Source of the DNA: Sphingomonas sp.
GTDB taxonomy: Bacteria; Pseudomonadota; Alphaproteobacteria; Sphingomonadales; Sphingomonadaceae
Assembly: GCF_024508665.1 (NCBI RefSeq)
Contig: NZ_JANINP010000002.1
Location: 1 to 36,597 of the forward strand
DNA: 36,597 nucleotides
Reading direction: 5' to 3'
Positions 17,726 through 25,642 of this stretch are shown in pieces (the stretch's first letter is position 1; every line of letters starts with the position of its first letter). The translations under genes and the position numbers were made by a program. The notes below the pieces were generated by a model that saw only the letters and a list, made by a program, of their open reading frames with translations, was not told the origin of the DNA and searched no databases.

Positions 17726-18721
17726 ATGTCCGGATCGGAAATGACCGCCGCCGTCGTGAATGAGGCAAATGGCCCGTTCGCGCTGGTTCGGATGCCGCGC
17801 CCGGTAGCTCCCCCGGGCGAAGTGTTGGTGCGGATTCATGCGAGCGGCGTGAACCCGCTGGACACCAAAATTCGCGCAGGGGCCGCGGCACACGCCAAGC
17901 ATGAGTTCCCCGCGATCCTGGGCATCGATCTTGCCGGCTCGATTGTTGCGATAGGCGACGGCGTGACCGGGTTCGCCGTTGGCGACGAGGTGTTCGGGAT
18001 GACCGGAGGCGTGGGCAGCATCCAAGGCTCGCTGGCCGAATATGCCGCCGTCGACGCGCGCCTGATTGCCGCGAAGCCCGCCAACCTCAGCATGCGTCAG
18101 GCTGCGGCGCTGCCGCTCGCCGTGATCACGGCTTGGGAAGGCCTGGTCGATCGCGCGCGTATCGGTGCGGGTCAGCAAGTGCTGGTCCAGGGCGGCGCCG
18201 GTGGGGTCGGGCACGTCGCCATCCAATTGGCACGCGCATACGGTGCGCAAGTATTCGCGACTGGAACCGCGGGCGACGGAGACATCATCACCGGCTTCGG
18301 CGCGACCGCGATCGACTTCCAGTCGGAGGAAGTGGCGGACTATGTCGCCCGCCTTACTGCCGGTGAGGGATTCGACATCGTCTATGACACGGTCGGGGGC
18401 GCGACGCTCGACGCATCCTTCGTCGCGGTGCGGCGCTTCGGACATGTGGTCAGCGCTTTGGGCTGGGGCCTGCACGCGCTTGCGCCCTTGTCATTCAAGG
18501 GCGGCACGTATTCGGGCGTGTTCACCCTGCTTCCGCTGCTGACCGGCATCGATCGCGAGCATCACGGAGAGATACTTCGCGCGGCAGCGGCGCTGGTGCA
18601 GGCCGGCAAGCTGACACCCAGGCCCGACCCCCGCACCTTTTCGTTGAGCACGGCCGGCGAGGCACATGCCGTGCTGACCAGCGGCCGAGCCGCAGGCAAG
18701 GTCGTGATCGATATCATGTGA
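17726..18721 (+). CDS. MDR-family NADP-dependent oxidoreductase
   Basis: The preferred start is ATG 17726, with GGAG eight bases upstream, giving 331 residues beginning MSGSEMTAAVVNEANGPF; an earlier ATG at 17708 lies before that site. The GroES-like domain contains VLVRIHASGVNPLDTKIRAG and ILGIDLAGSI. The Rossmann domain has VLVQGGAGGVGHVAIQLARA. The zinc-site cysteines of classical alcohol dehydrogenases are missing, so it belongs with the zinc-independent quinone oxidoreductase or enoyl reductase types. The phrase FDIVYDTVGGATLDASF and the terminal AAGKVVIDIM fit this group. It is probably controlled by the divergent LysR gene. Confidence 0.87.
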   Translation: MSGSEMTAAVVNEANGPFALVRMPRPVAPPGEVLVRIHASGVNPLDTKIRAGAAAHAKHEFPAILGIDLAGSIVAIGDGVTGFAVGDEVFGMTGGVGSIQGSLAEYAAVDARLIAAKPANLSMRQAAALPLAVITAWEGLVDRARIGAGQQVLVQGGAGGVGHVAIQLARAYGAQVFATGTAGDGDIITGFGATAIDFQSEEVADYVARLTAGEGFDIVYDTVGGATLDASFVAVRRFGHVVSALGWGLHALAPLSFKGGTYSGVFTLLPLLTGIDREHHGEILRAAAALVQAGKLTPRPDPRTFSLSTAGEAHAVLTSGRAAGKVVIDIM

Positions 18722-18835
18722 GAATGCCGCGGGCAGACGAAGGTTGGTAACCCGCACTGAAAGCGCCTGATGGATGACGGCAATGCGGCACCACGCGACG
18801 TCTTTCGGCTGTCCGCCAGAGAATCGTCGGCCGCC

Positions 18836-19378
18836 CTATTCGACGCAGGCGCAGCGTGGCTTCCAGGTAGGACGAAACGTCGCCGGCGGTGTTCGATAGG
18901 TCAGCGTGATCGTCGTCGTCTTGATCGTGGTCGTGGTCACCTTGGTCGTCTTCGACACGAGCTGGGCGGGCACTACCGGAAGCGGCGCATAGGCGATCCG
19001 CGGCGGCTCGGCGACCACCGGTGGCGGCGGCGGAGAGAAACGTCGCATCCGATAGTATCGCCGATCCGCTTCTCGCTCGAAGGCGATGCGGCGGCGCCAC
19101 TGGTCGCGAGTGGCCGCACGGGCGACTTGCCAGTCGGCGCTCAACCAGGCTTCGTCACGGCAATCCTCGTCCCCGCCGCACATGTCGTCGATCCGACCGC
19201 GCAGCCGCTTGATGAGGCGATCCATTCCCCAGCCGGTCGACAGATCCAGATCGCCCACCCCGACCACCGCCGTCCGGACATCGCGATCATAATAATCCGA
19301 GCCGGCGGCCGCCGGCGCGATCAGCGCAGCGGCCGACAGGGCGACCGGCACGGCGAGAATAAGCGATCGGGTCATCAT
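18836..19378 (-). CDS. UrcA-like exported protein with Thr-rich tail
   Basis: A 180-residue protein with a Sec signal peptide (RSLILAVPVALSAAALIAPAAAG). The mature region holds VGVGDLDLSTGWGMDRLIKRL and RIDDMCGGDEDC, which resembles the DLDLST...L..RI...C pattern of the UrcA family in sphingomonads and relatives. A basic segment (DQWRRRIAFEREADRRYY) is followed by a Pro-rich linker FSPPPPPVV and a Thr/Lys-rich strand-like region VSKTTKVTTTTIKTTTITL. Cysteines at the very end read PRCACVE. UrcA function is not established. It starts 146 bp from a divergent exported-protein gene. Confidence 0.65.
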   Translation of the reverse strand: MMTRSLILAVPVALSAAALIAPAAAGSDYYDRDVRTAVVGVGDLDLSTGWGMDRLIKRLRGRIDDMCGGDEDCRDEAWLSADWQVARAATRDQWRRRIAFEREADRRYYRMRRFSPPPPPVVAEPPRIAYAPLPVVPAQLVSKTTKVTTTTIKTTTITLTYRTPPATFRPTWKPRCACVE

Positions 19379-19524
19379 GCGACCTCATTTCGTTAACCAC
19401 ATTCCGATCGCATAACGACCCCGAAGGTTCCGCGAGTCAAGCGAGCTGCCCGTCGCGTTCGTCCAATCTGGGGACTTGGCGATCATGTTATCCAGCGCCG
19501 CAAACAAAGCGGGGAATATAATAC

Positions 19525-20730
19525 ATGCGACGCCATTTGATTCCGTTAGCTGCGGGGGCTGCGGCCATCGCGACGTTCGTGAGCATCGGCTATTCGGCCC
19601 CTCCGGCGGTGGGCCCAAAGGCTCGCTATCAGATGGACGTCGCGACCACGTCGGGCTTCGGCGCAGGCGGTGCCAATCCCATGAAGATGATGTTCGGCGG
19701 CGGTCGTGGCGGCTCGGTCGCGCACACGCTGATCCTGCGCCTGGGCTCGACGCTGGCGCCGGCTGGCGGGGCGCCGCAGGCGGATCATTTCATGCCCGCA
19801 GGCATGCAACTCGGACCGTCGGTTCCACTGACCTCGCCCCAGCCGAGGCCGACCGGAGAGATGCCGGGCGAGATGCGCCGGCCAAAGGGCCGATTGCTGA
19901 TCTTCTGGGGCTGCGGCGCGCATGTCGGAGCGGGTCAGCCGGTGATCGTCGACTTTTCCAAATTGGGCCAACAGCAATTTCCGCCCGGCCTGTTCACCGC
20001 CGACGTGCCGGTCGACCACGGCCCGACGGCCGCTACCTCGCGCACCTATGGAGAATGGCCCAACAGCCAATCCAACAAGTCGGCCAAGCCGGGCTCCTCG
20101 CTGATCGGCGATCATCGCGTCGCGGGCAATTATTCGCCGGAGATCAAGTTCGCACTCGATCAGGATTTCATGGCGCCGCTGAACGGGCGAGGCAGCGAGC
20201 AATCCGACGGATCGCAGATGCTGAGCTGGAATTCGGTGCCGCTGGCGACCGGCTATTATGCCTGGCTGATCGGCGCACAGAGATCGGGCGGCGAAGGTGC
20301 CGATATGGTGTGGTGGACCTCGGCGAGCGGCAAGCAATTCGGCGGTGGGCTGGCCGACTGGATCGCCCCCGACGTGGTTCCCGGCCTGATCGCCCGCAAG
20401 ATCGTGATGCCGCCCAGCCAGACCAGTTGCCAGATCCCAACCGAGGTGAAGCGCGCGGCCGGCGGGTTCATGATGACCCAGCTCTATGCTTATGGTCCCG
20501 AACGTAATTTCGCCTATCCGCCGCGTCCGGCCAATCCGCGGCTGCCCTGGAAACCGGACTGGACCGCGAAGGTTCGCTATCGCTCCAATACCACGGTCAT
20601 GCTCGGCATACCCGGAATGGAGGATATGGGCGACAATGACGGCGGCGCCGCGAACGGCAATGGCGGCAACGAGGCTCCGAAAAAGAAGTGCAAGCCGCGG
20701 ATTACGCTGGGTGGGTTCAAACCGTGTTGA
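19525..20730 (+). CDS. Exported protein of unknown function
   Basis: A 401-residue protein starting at ATG 19525, with GGGGAA upstream. A signal peptide (HLIPLAAGAAAIATFVSIGYSA) is followed by PPAVGPKARYQMDVATTSGFG and a Gly/Met-rich segment MKMMFGGGRGG. A distinctive core reads RLLIFWGCGAHVGAGQPVIVDF. Next come a repeated-looking aromatic region with YYAWLIGAQ and MVWWTSASGKQFGG, then FAYPPRPANPRLPWKPDW and an Asn/Gly-rich C-terminus ending KKKCKPRITLGGFKPC. I do not recognise a named domain, although it resembles hypothetical proteins of sphingomonads. It is followed by a diguanylate cyclase gene 70 bp downstream on the same strand, which may share its transcript. Confidence 0.8.
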   Translation: MRRHLIPLAAGAAAIATFVSIGYSAPPAVGPKARYQMDVATTSGFGAGGANPMKMMFGGGRGGSVAHTLILRLGSTLAPAGGAPQADHFMPAGMQLGPSVPLTSPQPRPTGEMPGEMRRPKGRLLIFWGCGAHVGAGQPVIVDFSKLGQQQFPPGLFTADVPVDHGPTAATSRTYGEWPNSQSNKSAKPGSSLIGDHRVAGNYSPEIKFALDQDFMAPLNGRGSEQSDGSQMLSWNSVPLATGYYAWLIGAQRSGGEGADMVWWTSASGKQFGGGLADWIAPDVVPGLIARKIVMPPSQTSCQIPTEVKRAAGGFMMTQLYAYGPERNFAYPPRPANPRLPWKPDWTAKVRYRSNTTVMLGIPGMEDMGDNDGGAANGNGGNEAPKKKCKPRITLGGFKPC

Positions 20731-20800
20731 GCAAATAGAGGATCACCATGGCTTGCGCGCGATTTACCAATAATTTGGGGACGCGGGGATAGGCAGACTT

Positions 20801-22495
20801 ATGCGCTTCGCCGGTCTACCCGCCTTGCTTATGACGGCCCTGTTGCTGGCGATCTGCTCGCTTTGGCCGGTTCCGGTCCAGGCGCGGAGTGCCGTCGTCG
20901 GCGTGCCATTGTCGACATGCATCGCCCCGGTGCGCGCGGGCGACCGACCAGGCGCCATGTTCGGCGCGGCCGCGCGATTCGATTGCACACACCGCCAGAC
21001 CTGGTTCGGTTCGGGCGATTTTTGGGTGATTTCGCAGCCGCTGGACGCGATTCCGGACATGCAGAACCGATCGCGCGTGCGCGTGGGCAGCTTGTGGCAG
21101 GACGCGGCGACGCTCTACGCCCTTTACCCCGATGGTAAGATCCGCGGCTGGCGCTTCGACGGCCGCCAGGCGACCCGCCATCTTCAGCTCGGCGCGATGA
21201 TCGAATGGCCGCTACCGACCGATATCGGTCCTCCGGTGCGGCTTATGTGGCGCGTCGAGGGAGCGGCCAATCTTCGCGGCATCCTGATCGCTCCGACTAT
21301 CGCTACAGCGCACGAATCGGGCCAGGCGAACCTGGCAATGGCGGCAATCTATGCCGGATTTGCGGGATTGTGCCTTGCATTGTTGATCTACAATTTCGCG
21401 ATGTGGGGGGCGCTGCGCTACCCGTTTCAGCTGGCTTATTGCGCGATGGTCGCCGCTTTGCTGCTCTACGCGCTGACGTCCTCGGGAGCGCTTGCCTGGC
21501 TCAACCCGACGATGCTCAACAACGATCGATTGCGGCTCAACTACGTTCTGCTGTGCGCGGCGGCCGCCACCGCCTTGACCTTCGCGCGCTATTTCTTCGT
21601 ACCCGCGGTGACCGCAGGCTGGGTGGGCAAGTCGGTCAGCGCGATCACCGCCGCGTCCGTCGTGGCGACCGCGTTGGTGGCGTTGTTCGCGCCCTGGCAC
21701 ATCCATATCCTCGACGCGCTATTCTCGCTGGCATTCTTGGCGATCATCGTCGTCGTCGTCCCCATCATCCGCCGTGCGCGCGCCGAGCGCAGTCCTTATC
21801 TCTGGCTGTTCGCGATCGCCTGGGCAGCACCGATCCTGTTCGCGGCACTCCGATTGTTGGGCAACCTGACCCTTATTCCCTGGAGCTTCTGGCTCGACAA
21901 TTCGACCCTGGTGTCGATGGCATTCGAAGCGGTCATGTCGACGCTTGCAATCGCCTATCGTATCCGCCTCCTGTCCCTCGAGCGCGACGATGCGCTCGAA
22001 CGCGAAGTGATCGCCGCGCGGCTGGCCGACACGGACCCGTTGACCGGACTGCTCAATCGCCGCGCTTTCCTGCGCCAGGCGATCGGTCGCGAGGGCAAGC
22101 AATCGCTGATGCTGACCGATCTCGACCATTTCAAACGGGTCAACGAGACATTGGGTCATGACGGGGGCGACGAAGTGCTGCGCGTCTTTGCGCGCGTGCT
22201 GCGCCAAGCGGCCCCGGGGGCATTGATCGCGCGAATGGGCGGCGAGGAATTCGCGATCCTGAGCACCGCCGAGCAATCCATCACTCCGGATATGGTCCTC
22301 GCAAGATTGCGCGCGGCCAGGATGCCGTTCGACCTGACCGTCACCGCGAGCATCGGCGCCTGCACCGGTCCGCTGGTCACCGAGCCCGATTGGAAGGCGA
22401 TGTATCGACGCGCCGACCGCGCGCTGTTCGACGCCAAACAGGCCGGTCGCGATCGCGCCCGCTTCGCCGCCCCGCTCGCTGTTCGCGCTGCCTGA
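20801..22495 (+). CDS. Membrane diguanylate cyclase with 7TM sensor (7TMR-DISM type)
   Basis: A 564-residue protein. Residues 1-28 form a signal peptide, then about 150 residues of periplasmic sensor domain, then about seven membrane helices (about 178-390) starting MAAIYAGFAGLCLALLIYNF, the 7TMR-DISM layout. After a short coiled linker (RLLSLERDDALEREV) the GGDEF domain begins at TDPLTGLLNRRAF near 409. The active site is GGEEF near residue 479, with LTDLDHFKRVNETLGHDGGD binding GTP and metal, so cyclic-di-GMP synthesis is expected. The RxxD inhibitory site five residues before the motif is absent. There is no EAL domain. Confidence 0.92.
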   Translation: MRFAGLPALLMTALLLAICSLWPVPVQARSAVVGVPLSTCIAPVRAGDRPGAMFGAAARFDCTHRQTWFGSGDFWVISQPLDAIPDMQNRSRVRVGSLWQDAATLYALYPDGKIRGWRFDGRQATRHLQLGAMIEWPLPTDIGPPVRLMWRVEGAANLRGILIAPTIATAHESGQANLAMAAIYAGFAGLCLALLIYNFAMWGALRYPFQLAYCAMVAALLLYALTSSGALAWLNPTMLNNDRLRLNYVLLCAAAATALTFARYFFVPAVTAGWVGKSVSAITAASVVATALVALFAPWHIHILDALFSLAFLAIIVVVVPIIRRARAERSPYLWLFAIAWAAPILFAALRLLGNLTLIPWSFWLDNSTLVSMAFEAVMSTLAIAYRIRLLSLERDDALEREVIAARLADTDPLTGLLNRRAFLRQAIGREGKQSLMLTDLDHFKRVNETLGHDGGDEVLRVFARVLRQAAPGALIARMGGEEFAILSTAEQSITPDMVLARLRAARMPFDLTVTASIGACTGPLVTEPDWKAMYRRADRALFDAKQAGRDRARFAAPLAVRAA

Positions 22496-22590
22496 CTTTC
22501 GTTTCGACCGCGAAATCGCGACGGATTGCGGCGGTCTCGGCTTGTCGCTGCGCAGCCAAACGCCTATGAAACGGCGGGGAGGCGCAGGAT

Positions 22591-22794
22591 ATGCGTAATC
22601 GCAGGACGATCATGGCTGTTGGGGCGCTTCTCGCGCTCGTCGCCATCGTGCGCCACCCGACGGCCGATATCGAGATTCTGACCCACCGAGACGGCGATCC
22701 GACGCCGCACCGCATTCAGGCAGCGGTCGATCTTGGCGTGGTCGCGGTCAAGTTCCTGCTGACTTGGACCGGCGGCAGCACGTTCGACCGCTGA
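22591..22794 (+). CDS. Small membrane or exported protein, unknown function
   Basis: A 67-residue frame with ATG 22591 and GGGGAGG upstream. It starts RNRRTIMAVGALLALVAIV, a short hydrophobic helix, then HPTADIEILTHRDGDPTPH and a second amphipathic stretch VDLGVVAVKFLLTWTGGS. I recognise no family. The good ribosome binding site, the gap between two well-defined genes and the plausible membrane topology support it as real, but it could be noncoding. Confidence 0.55.
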   Translation: MRNRRTIMAVGALLALVAIVRHPTADIEILTHRDGDPTPHRIQAAVDLGVVAVKFLLTWTGGSTFDR

Positions 22795-22831
22795 GTTCGC
22801 TTGCCGCCTGACCGGCGGGACGCTTACATCC

Positions 22832-24559
22832 GTGTCAATGACGCAAGATATGGAAAACCCGTGGCGCGGCAGCGCCTATCGCCACCCAACGCCCTGGACG
22901 ACCGATTACCCGCCACTGTCGCTCGTCGACATGTTCGAGAATAGCGCACGCGCCTATCCGGAACGGCCATTGCTCGACTTTCTGGGACGGCGATATTCCT
23001 ATGCCGAGGTGATGGATGGCGCGACCCGGGTCGCCACCGGACTGGCGCGCCTGGGCTATGGTCAGGGCGACCGTATCGGCTTGTTCCTGCCCAACGTGCC
23101 GCATTATCTCGCTGCTTATTACGGCATTCTCAAACTCGGCGCGACCGCGGTCAATTTCTCGCCGCTCTACACCGTCGACGAACTTGCCCAGCAAGTGGCG
23201 GATTCTGGCACGAACTTGTTGTTCACGATCTCGGCCAGCGCCTTGTTGCCGACGGCGCTCCAGGTGCTCGACAAGAGCCGTTTGGAACGGTTGGTGGTAG
23301 GATCGGTGGCCGGCGCCCTGCCCGCGACGAAATCGCTTTTCTATCGCCTGTTCCGCGGCAAGGAAGTGGCCAGGCGGCCAGACGATGTTCGCATCACCAC
23401 TTTTTCCGCGCTGATCGCCAATGACGGCAAGCACGATTTCCCGGCGATCGATCCGGTGACGCATCTGGCGCTGATCCAATATACCGGGGGCACGACGGGG
23501 ACGCCCAAAGGGGCGATGTTGACGCATCAGAATCTGTCGGCCAATGCCCGTCAGGTCGAAGGGATGGACCCGCATCCGGGCCAGGAGGATCGCATCATCG
23601 GCGTGCTGCCGTTGTTCCACGTCTTCGCCAATACCTGCGTGATGAACCGCACCGTGGCGAATGGCGGGATGATCGTGATGCTGCCGCGGTTCGACGGCGC
23701 ACAGGTGCTCGCCGCGATCGAGCGGACAAAGGCGACCGCCCTGCCGGGCGTGCCGACGATGTACCAGGCGCTGCTCGACCATCCCAAGCTGGCGTCGTCC
23801 GACCTTTCCAGCCTCAAATATTGCATTTCGGGCGGTGCTCCGCTTCCCGCCGAAGTGAAGGCGAAGTTCGAAGCCGCGACGGGAGCCCATGTCATCGAAG
23901 GCTATGGCTTGTCGGAAAGCTCCGGGGTCGTTTCGTGCAACCCCTATGAAGGCGACGGCAAGGTGGGCACGATCGGCCAGCCTATTCCGGCGACCGAAGT
24001 GCGGCTGGCCGACAAGGAGGATGCGACGCGTCCCGCCCCCGACGGAGAACCCGGTGAGATCCTGGTCCGTGGCCCGCAAATCATGAAGGGATATTGGAAT
24101 CGCCCCGACGCCGATGCCAAGGTGTTCGTGCCCGATGCCGGCGGCGCCTGGCTGCGCACCGGCGATGTCGGCACGATCGACGCGGACGGCTTCATCCATA
24201 TCGTCGATCGGCTGAAGGACATGATCGCCGTAAGCGGGTTCAAGGTGTTCCCCAGCCAGGTCGAAGCGATTCTCTATCGCAACGCCGCGGTGAAGGAGGC
24301 TTTGGTGATCGGCGTTCCCGACACCTATCGCGGCGAGCAGCCGCGCGCCTATGTGACGCTCAACGACGGTGCCACCGCGACTGGCGACGAGATCAAGGCC
24401 TGGCTCAATCCGCAACTGGGCCATCACGAGCGCGTCGATCAGGTTGTCGTCCGGCTCGCCCTGCCCAAAACGCTGGTCGGCAAGCTCAGCCGCAAGGAAC
24501 TCCTCGCCGAAGTGCAGGCCGAAGCGGAGAGTGCAAAAATCAGCGCCCCTGGTCGCTGA
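22832..24559 (+). CDS. fadD: Long-chain fatty-acid-CoA ligase
   Basis: A 575-residue acyl-adenylate-forming enzyme that activates fatty acids with ATP and CoA. Core motifs are YTGGTTGTPKGAMLTHQN (P-loop, near residue 216), YGLSESSGVVSCNP (A5) and WLRTGDVGTIDADGF (A7). VDRLKDMIAVSGFKVFPSQVE (hinge, A8) is split here as VDRLKDMIAVSGFK and VFPSQVE. The catalytic lysine is in LPKTLVGKLSRKEL. The N-terminus (YPPLSLVDMFENSARAYPERP) matches LcfB/FadD enzymes that feed beta-oxidation. Its 3' end overlaps the convergent peptidase gene by 20 bp, leaving no room for a terminator. The start could also be at the second Met codon (22838). Confidence 0.93.
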   Translation: MSMTQDMENPWRGSAYRHPTPWTTDYPPLSLVDMFENSARAYPERPLLDFLGRRYSYAEVMDGATRVATGLARLGYGQGDRIGLFLPNVPHYLAAYYGILKLGATAVNFSPLYTVDELAQQVADSGTNLLFTISASALLPTALQVLDKSRLERLVVGSVAGALPATKSLFYRLFRGKEVARRPDDVRITTFSALIANDGKHDFPAIDPVTHLALIQYTGGTTGTPKGAMLTHQNLSANARQVEGMDPHPGQEDRIIGVLPLFHVFANTCVMNRTVANGGMIVMLPRFDGAQVLAAIERTKATALPGVPTMYQALLDHPKLASSDLSSLKYCISGGAPLPAEVKAKFEAATGAHVIEGYGLSESSGVVSCNPYEGDGKVGTIGQPIPATEVRLADKEDATRPAPDGEPGEILVRGPQIMKGYWNRPDADAKVFVPDAGGAWLRTGDVGTIDADGFIHIVDRLKDMIAVSGFKVFPSQVEAILYRNAAVKEALVIGVPDTYRGEQPRAYVTLNDGATATGDEIKAWLNPQLGHHERVDQVVVRLALPKTLVGKLSRKELLAEVQAEAESAKISAPGR

Positions 24560-25559
24560 GAATCGAGATTGCCGGACGGCCGACCATCGCGGTCGCGGTC
24601 TTCGGCATGCGCGCTTCCAAAGGTGCGAGCCATTTACCGACGCCGCTGCCGATGGATATCTGCGGCTGTGACGGGGTGACGTCGCCCTGTTTTTCCCATT
24701 GGGCGATCAGCGCACGCGCGTCCTCGCCCGCCTTGGCCAGGGGTACGGGCTGGCGCAGCGCGTGGTTGATCATCGCATCGCCGAAAAAGGTCCAGTCGCG
24801 ATCGGCTTCACAGCCGAACGAGGTGCGGTCGGCCGACGCGGCCGTGAACAACGCGGTCGTCTCACTCGCCATGCCGGGCACGAACACGCCCGAATAACAG
24901 GCGGACAGGATCAACAAGCGGTTCCTGATCCCAAGTTCGTCGAACATCCGTGCCATCCGCGCCGGAGAGATGATCCCGAACCCCTCGTCGCCGTCATGAT
25001 AGGCGAGGCCGATCGGCGCGCCGTGACCGGCGGTGTAGAGCACGACTACGTCCTCGTTGCGGTCCATCAGCTCTGCGATCCGCGCCAAGGCCAGCGCGAG
25101 CGCGCGAGGGGAGCCGTTGGGCAAGTCGCTCGGGCCGGACCCATCGGTCCCGGCAAGCACGATCGTGTGCCCCAGCGCATTGTAGCGCCGCGACAGCACC
25201 TTGCCCGCCTCGCGTGCTTCACGGCCGAAAATCGGATCGCTGTCGAGCCCGACCACCAGAACGTAGGCATCGACCACGCCCCTCTTTTGCGGCTGCAGTC
25301 CGGCAAGTGCCTTGTCGAGACGGCGCTGGTCGGCGAGCATCCAGACCGGCGACCGATCGCGATCGAGTTCGGGGCCGAGTTCGAGCGACGCTTCCGCTGC
25401 CCCCTGATCCTCGCCGGTACCGAGACCCGGCCAGCCGGTGGTATGCTGGGGCGCGACATAGGCGCTGGTCGCTTGGCCCGTGGCGGAACTCGCCAGCGAA
25501 AGGCTAACGGAAAGCGCTACCGCCAGCGCGGCGAAGCGACGGACAAACTGGTGACGCAT
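24540..25559 (-). CDS. Secreted C13-family (legumain-like) cysteine peptidase
   Basis: A 339-residue protein with a Sec signal peptide (residues 5-29). The catalytic region fits family C13 of clan CD: the His of TAGHG (H179) after the strand VVVLYTAGHG, and the Cys of SACYSG (C221) after the strand RLLILSACYSG. Following segments TALFTAASADRTSFGCEAD and DWTFFGDAMINHAL are also typical of bacterial C13 proteins. The nearby caspase family has a different motif context. In eukaryotes legumains cut after Asn, or transamidate GPI anchors; bacterial functions are little known. It is convergent with the acyl-CoA ligase, overlapping its end by 20 bp, and upstream of nothing it obviously serves. Confidence 0.85.
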   Translation of the reverse strand: MRHQFVRRFAALAVALSVSLSLASSATGQATSAYVAPQHTTGWPGLGTGEDQGAAEASLELGPELDRDRSPVWMLADQRRLDKALAGLQPQKRGVVDAYVLVVGLDSDPIFGREAREAGKVLSRRYNALGHTIVLAGTDGSGPSDLPNGSPRALALALARIAELMDRNEDVVVLYTAGHGAPIGLAYHDGDEGFGIISPARMARMFDELGIRNRLLILSACYSGVFVPGMASETTALFTAASADRTSFGCEADRDWTFFGDAMINHALRQPVPLAKAGEDARALIAQWEKQGDVTPSQPQISIGSGVGKWLAPLEARMPKTATAMVGRPAISILSDQGR

Positions 25560-25642
25560 GCGACCGGGTCCCCGTTATCGTATGTCGAAACGTGGCGTGG
25601 CGCGGTGCGAAGTCAAGCGGCGGTATGGTTAGAGCAATGCGG

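Noticed and set aside
19392..19399. TTAACCAC near the UrcA-like gene start.
   Set aside because: A single imperfect half-site with no second TTAA at the right spacing.
22835..24427. A 530-codon open frame antisense to the acyl-CoA ligase.
   Set aside because: It is a GC-rich shadow of fadD with no motifs or ribosome binding site.
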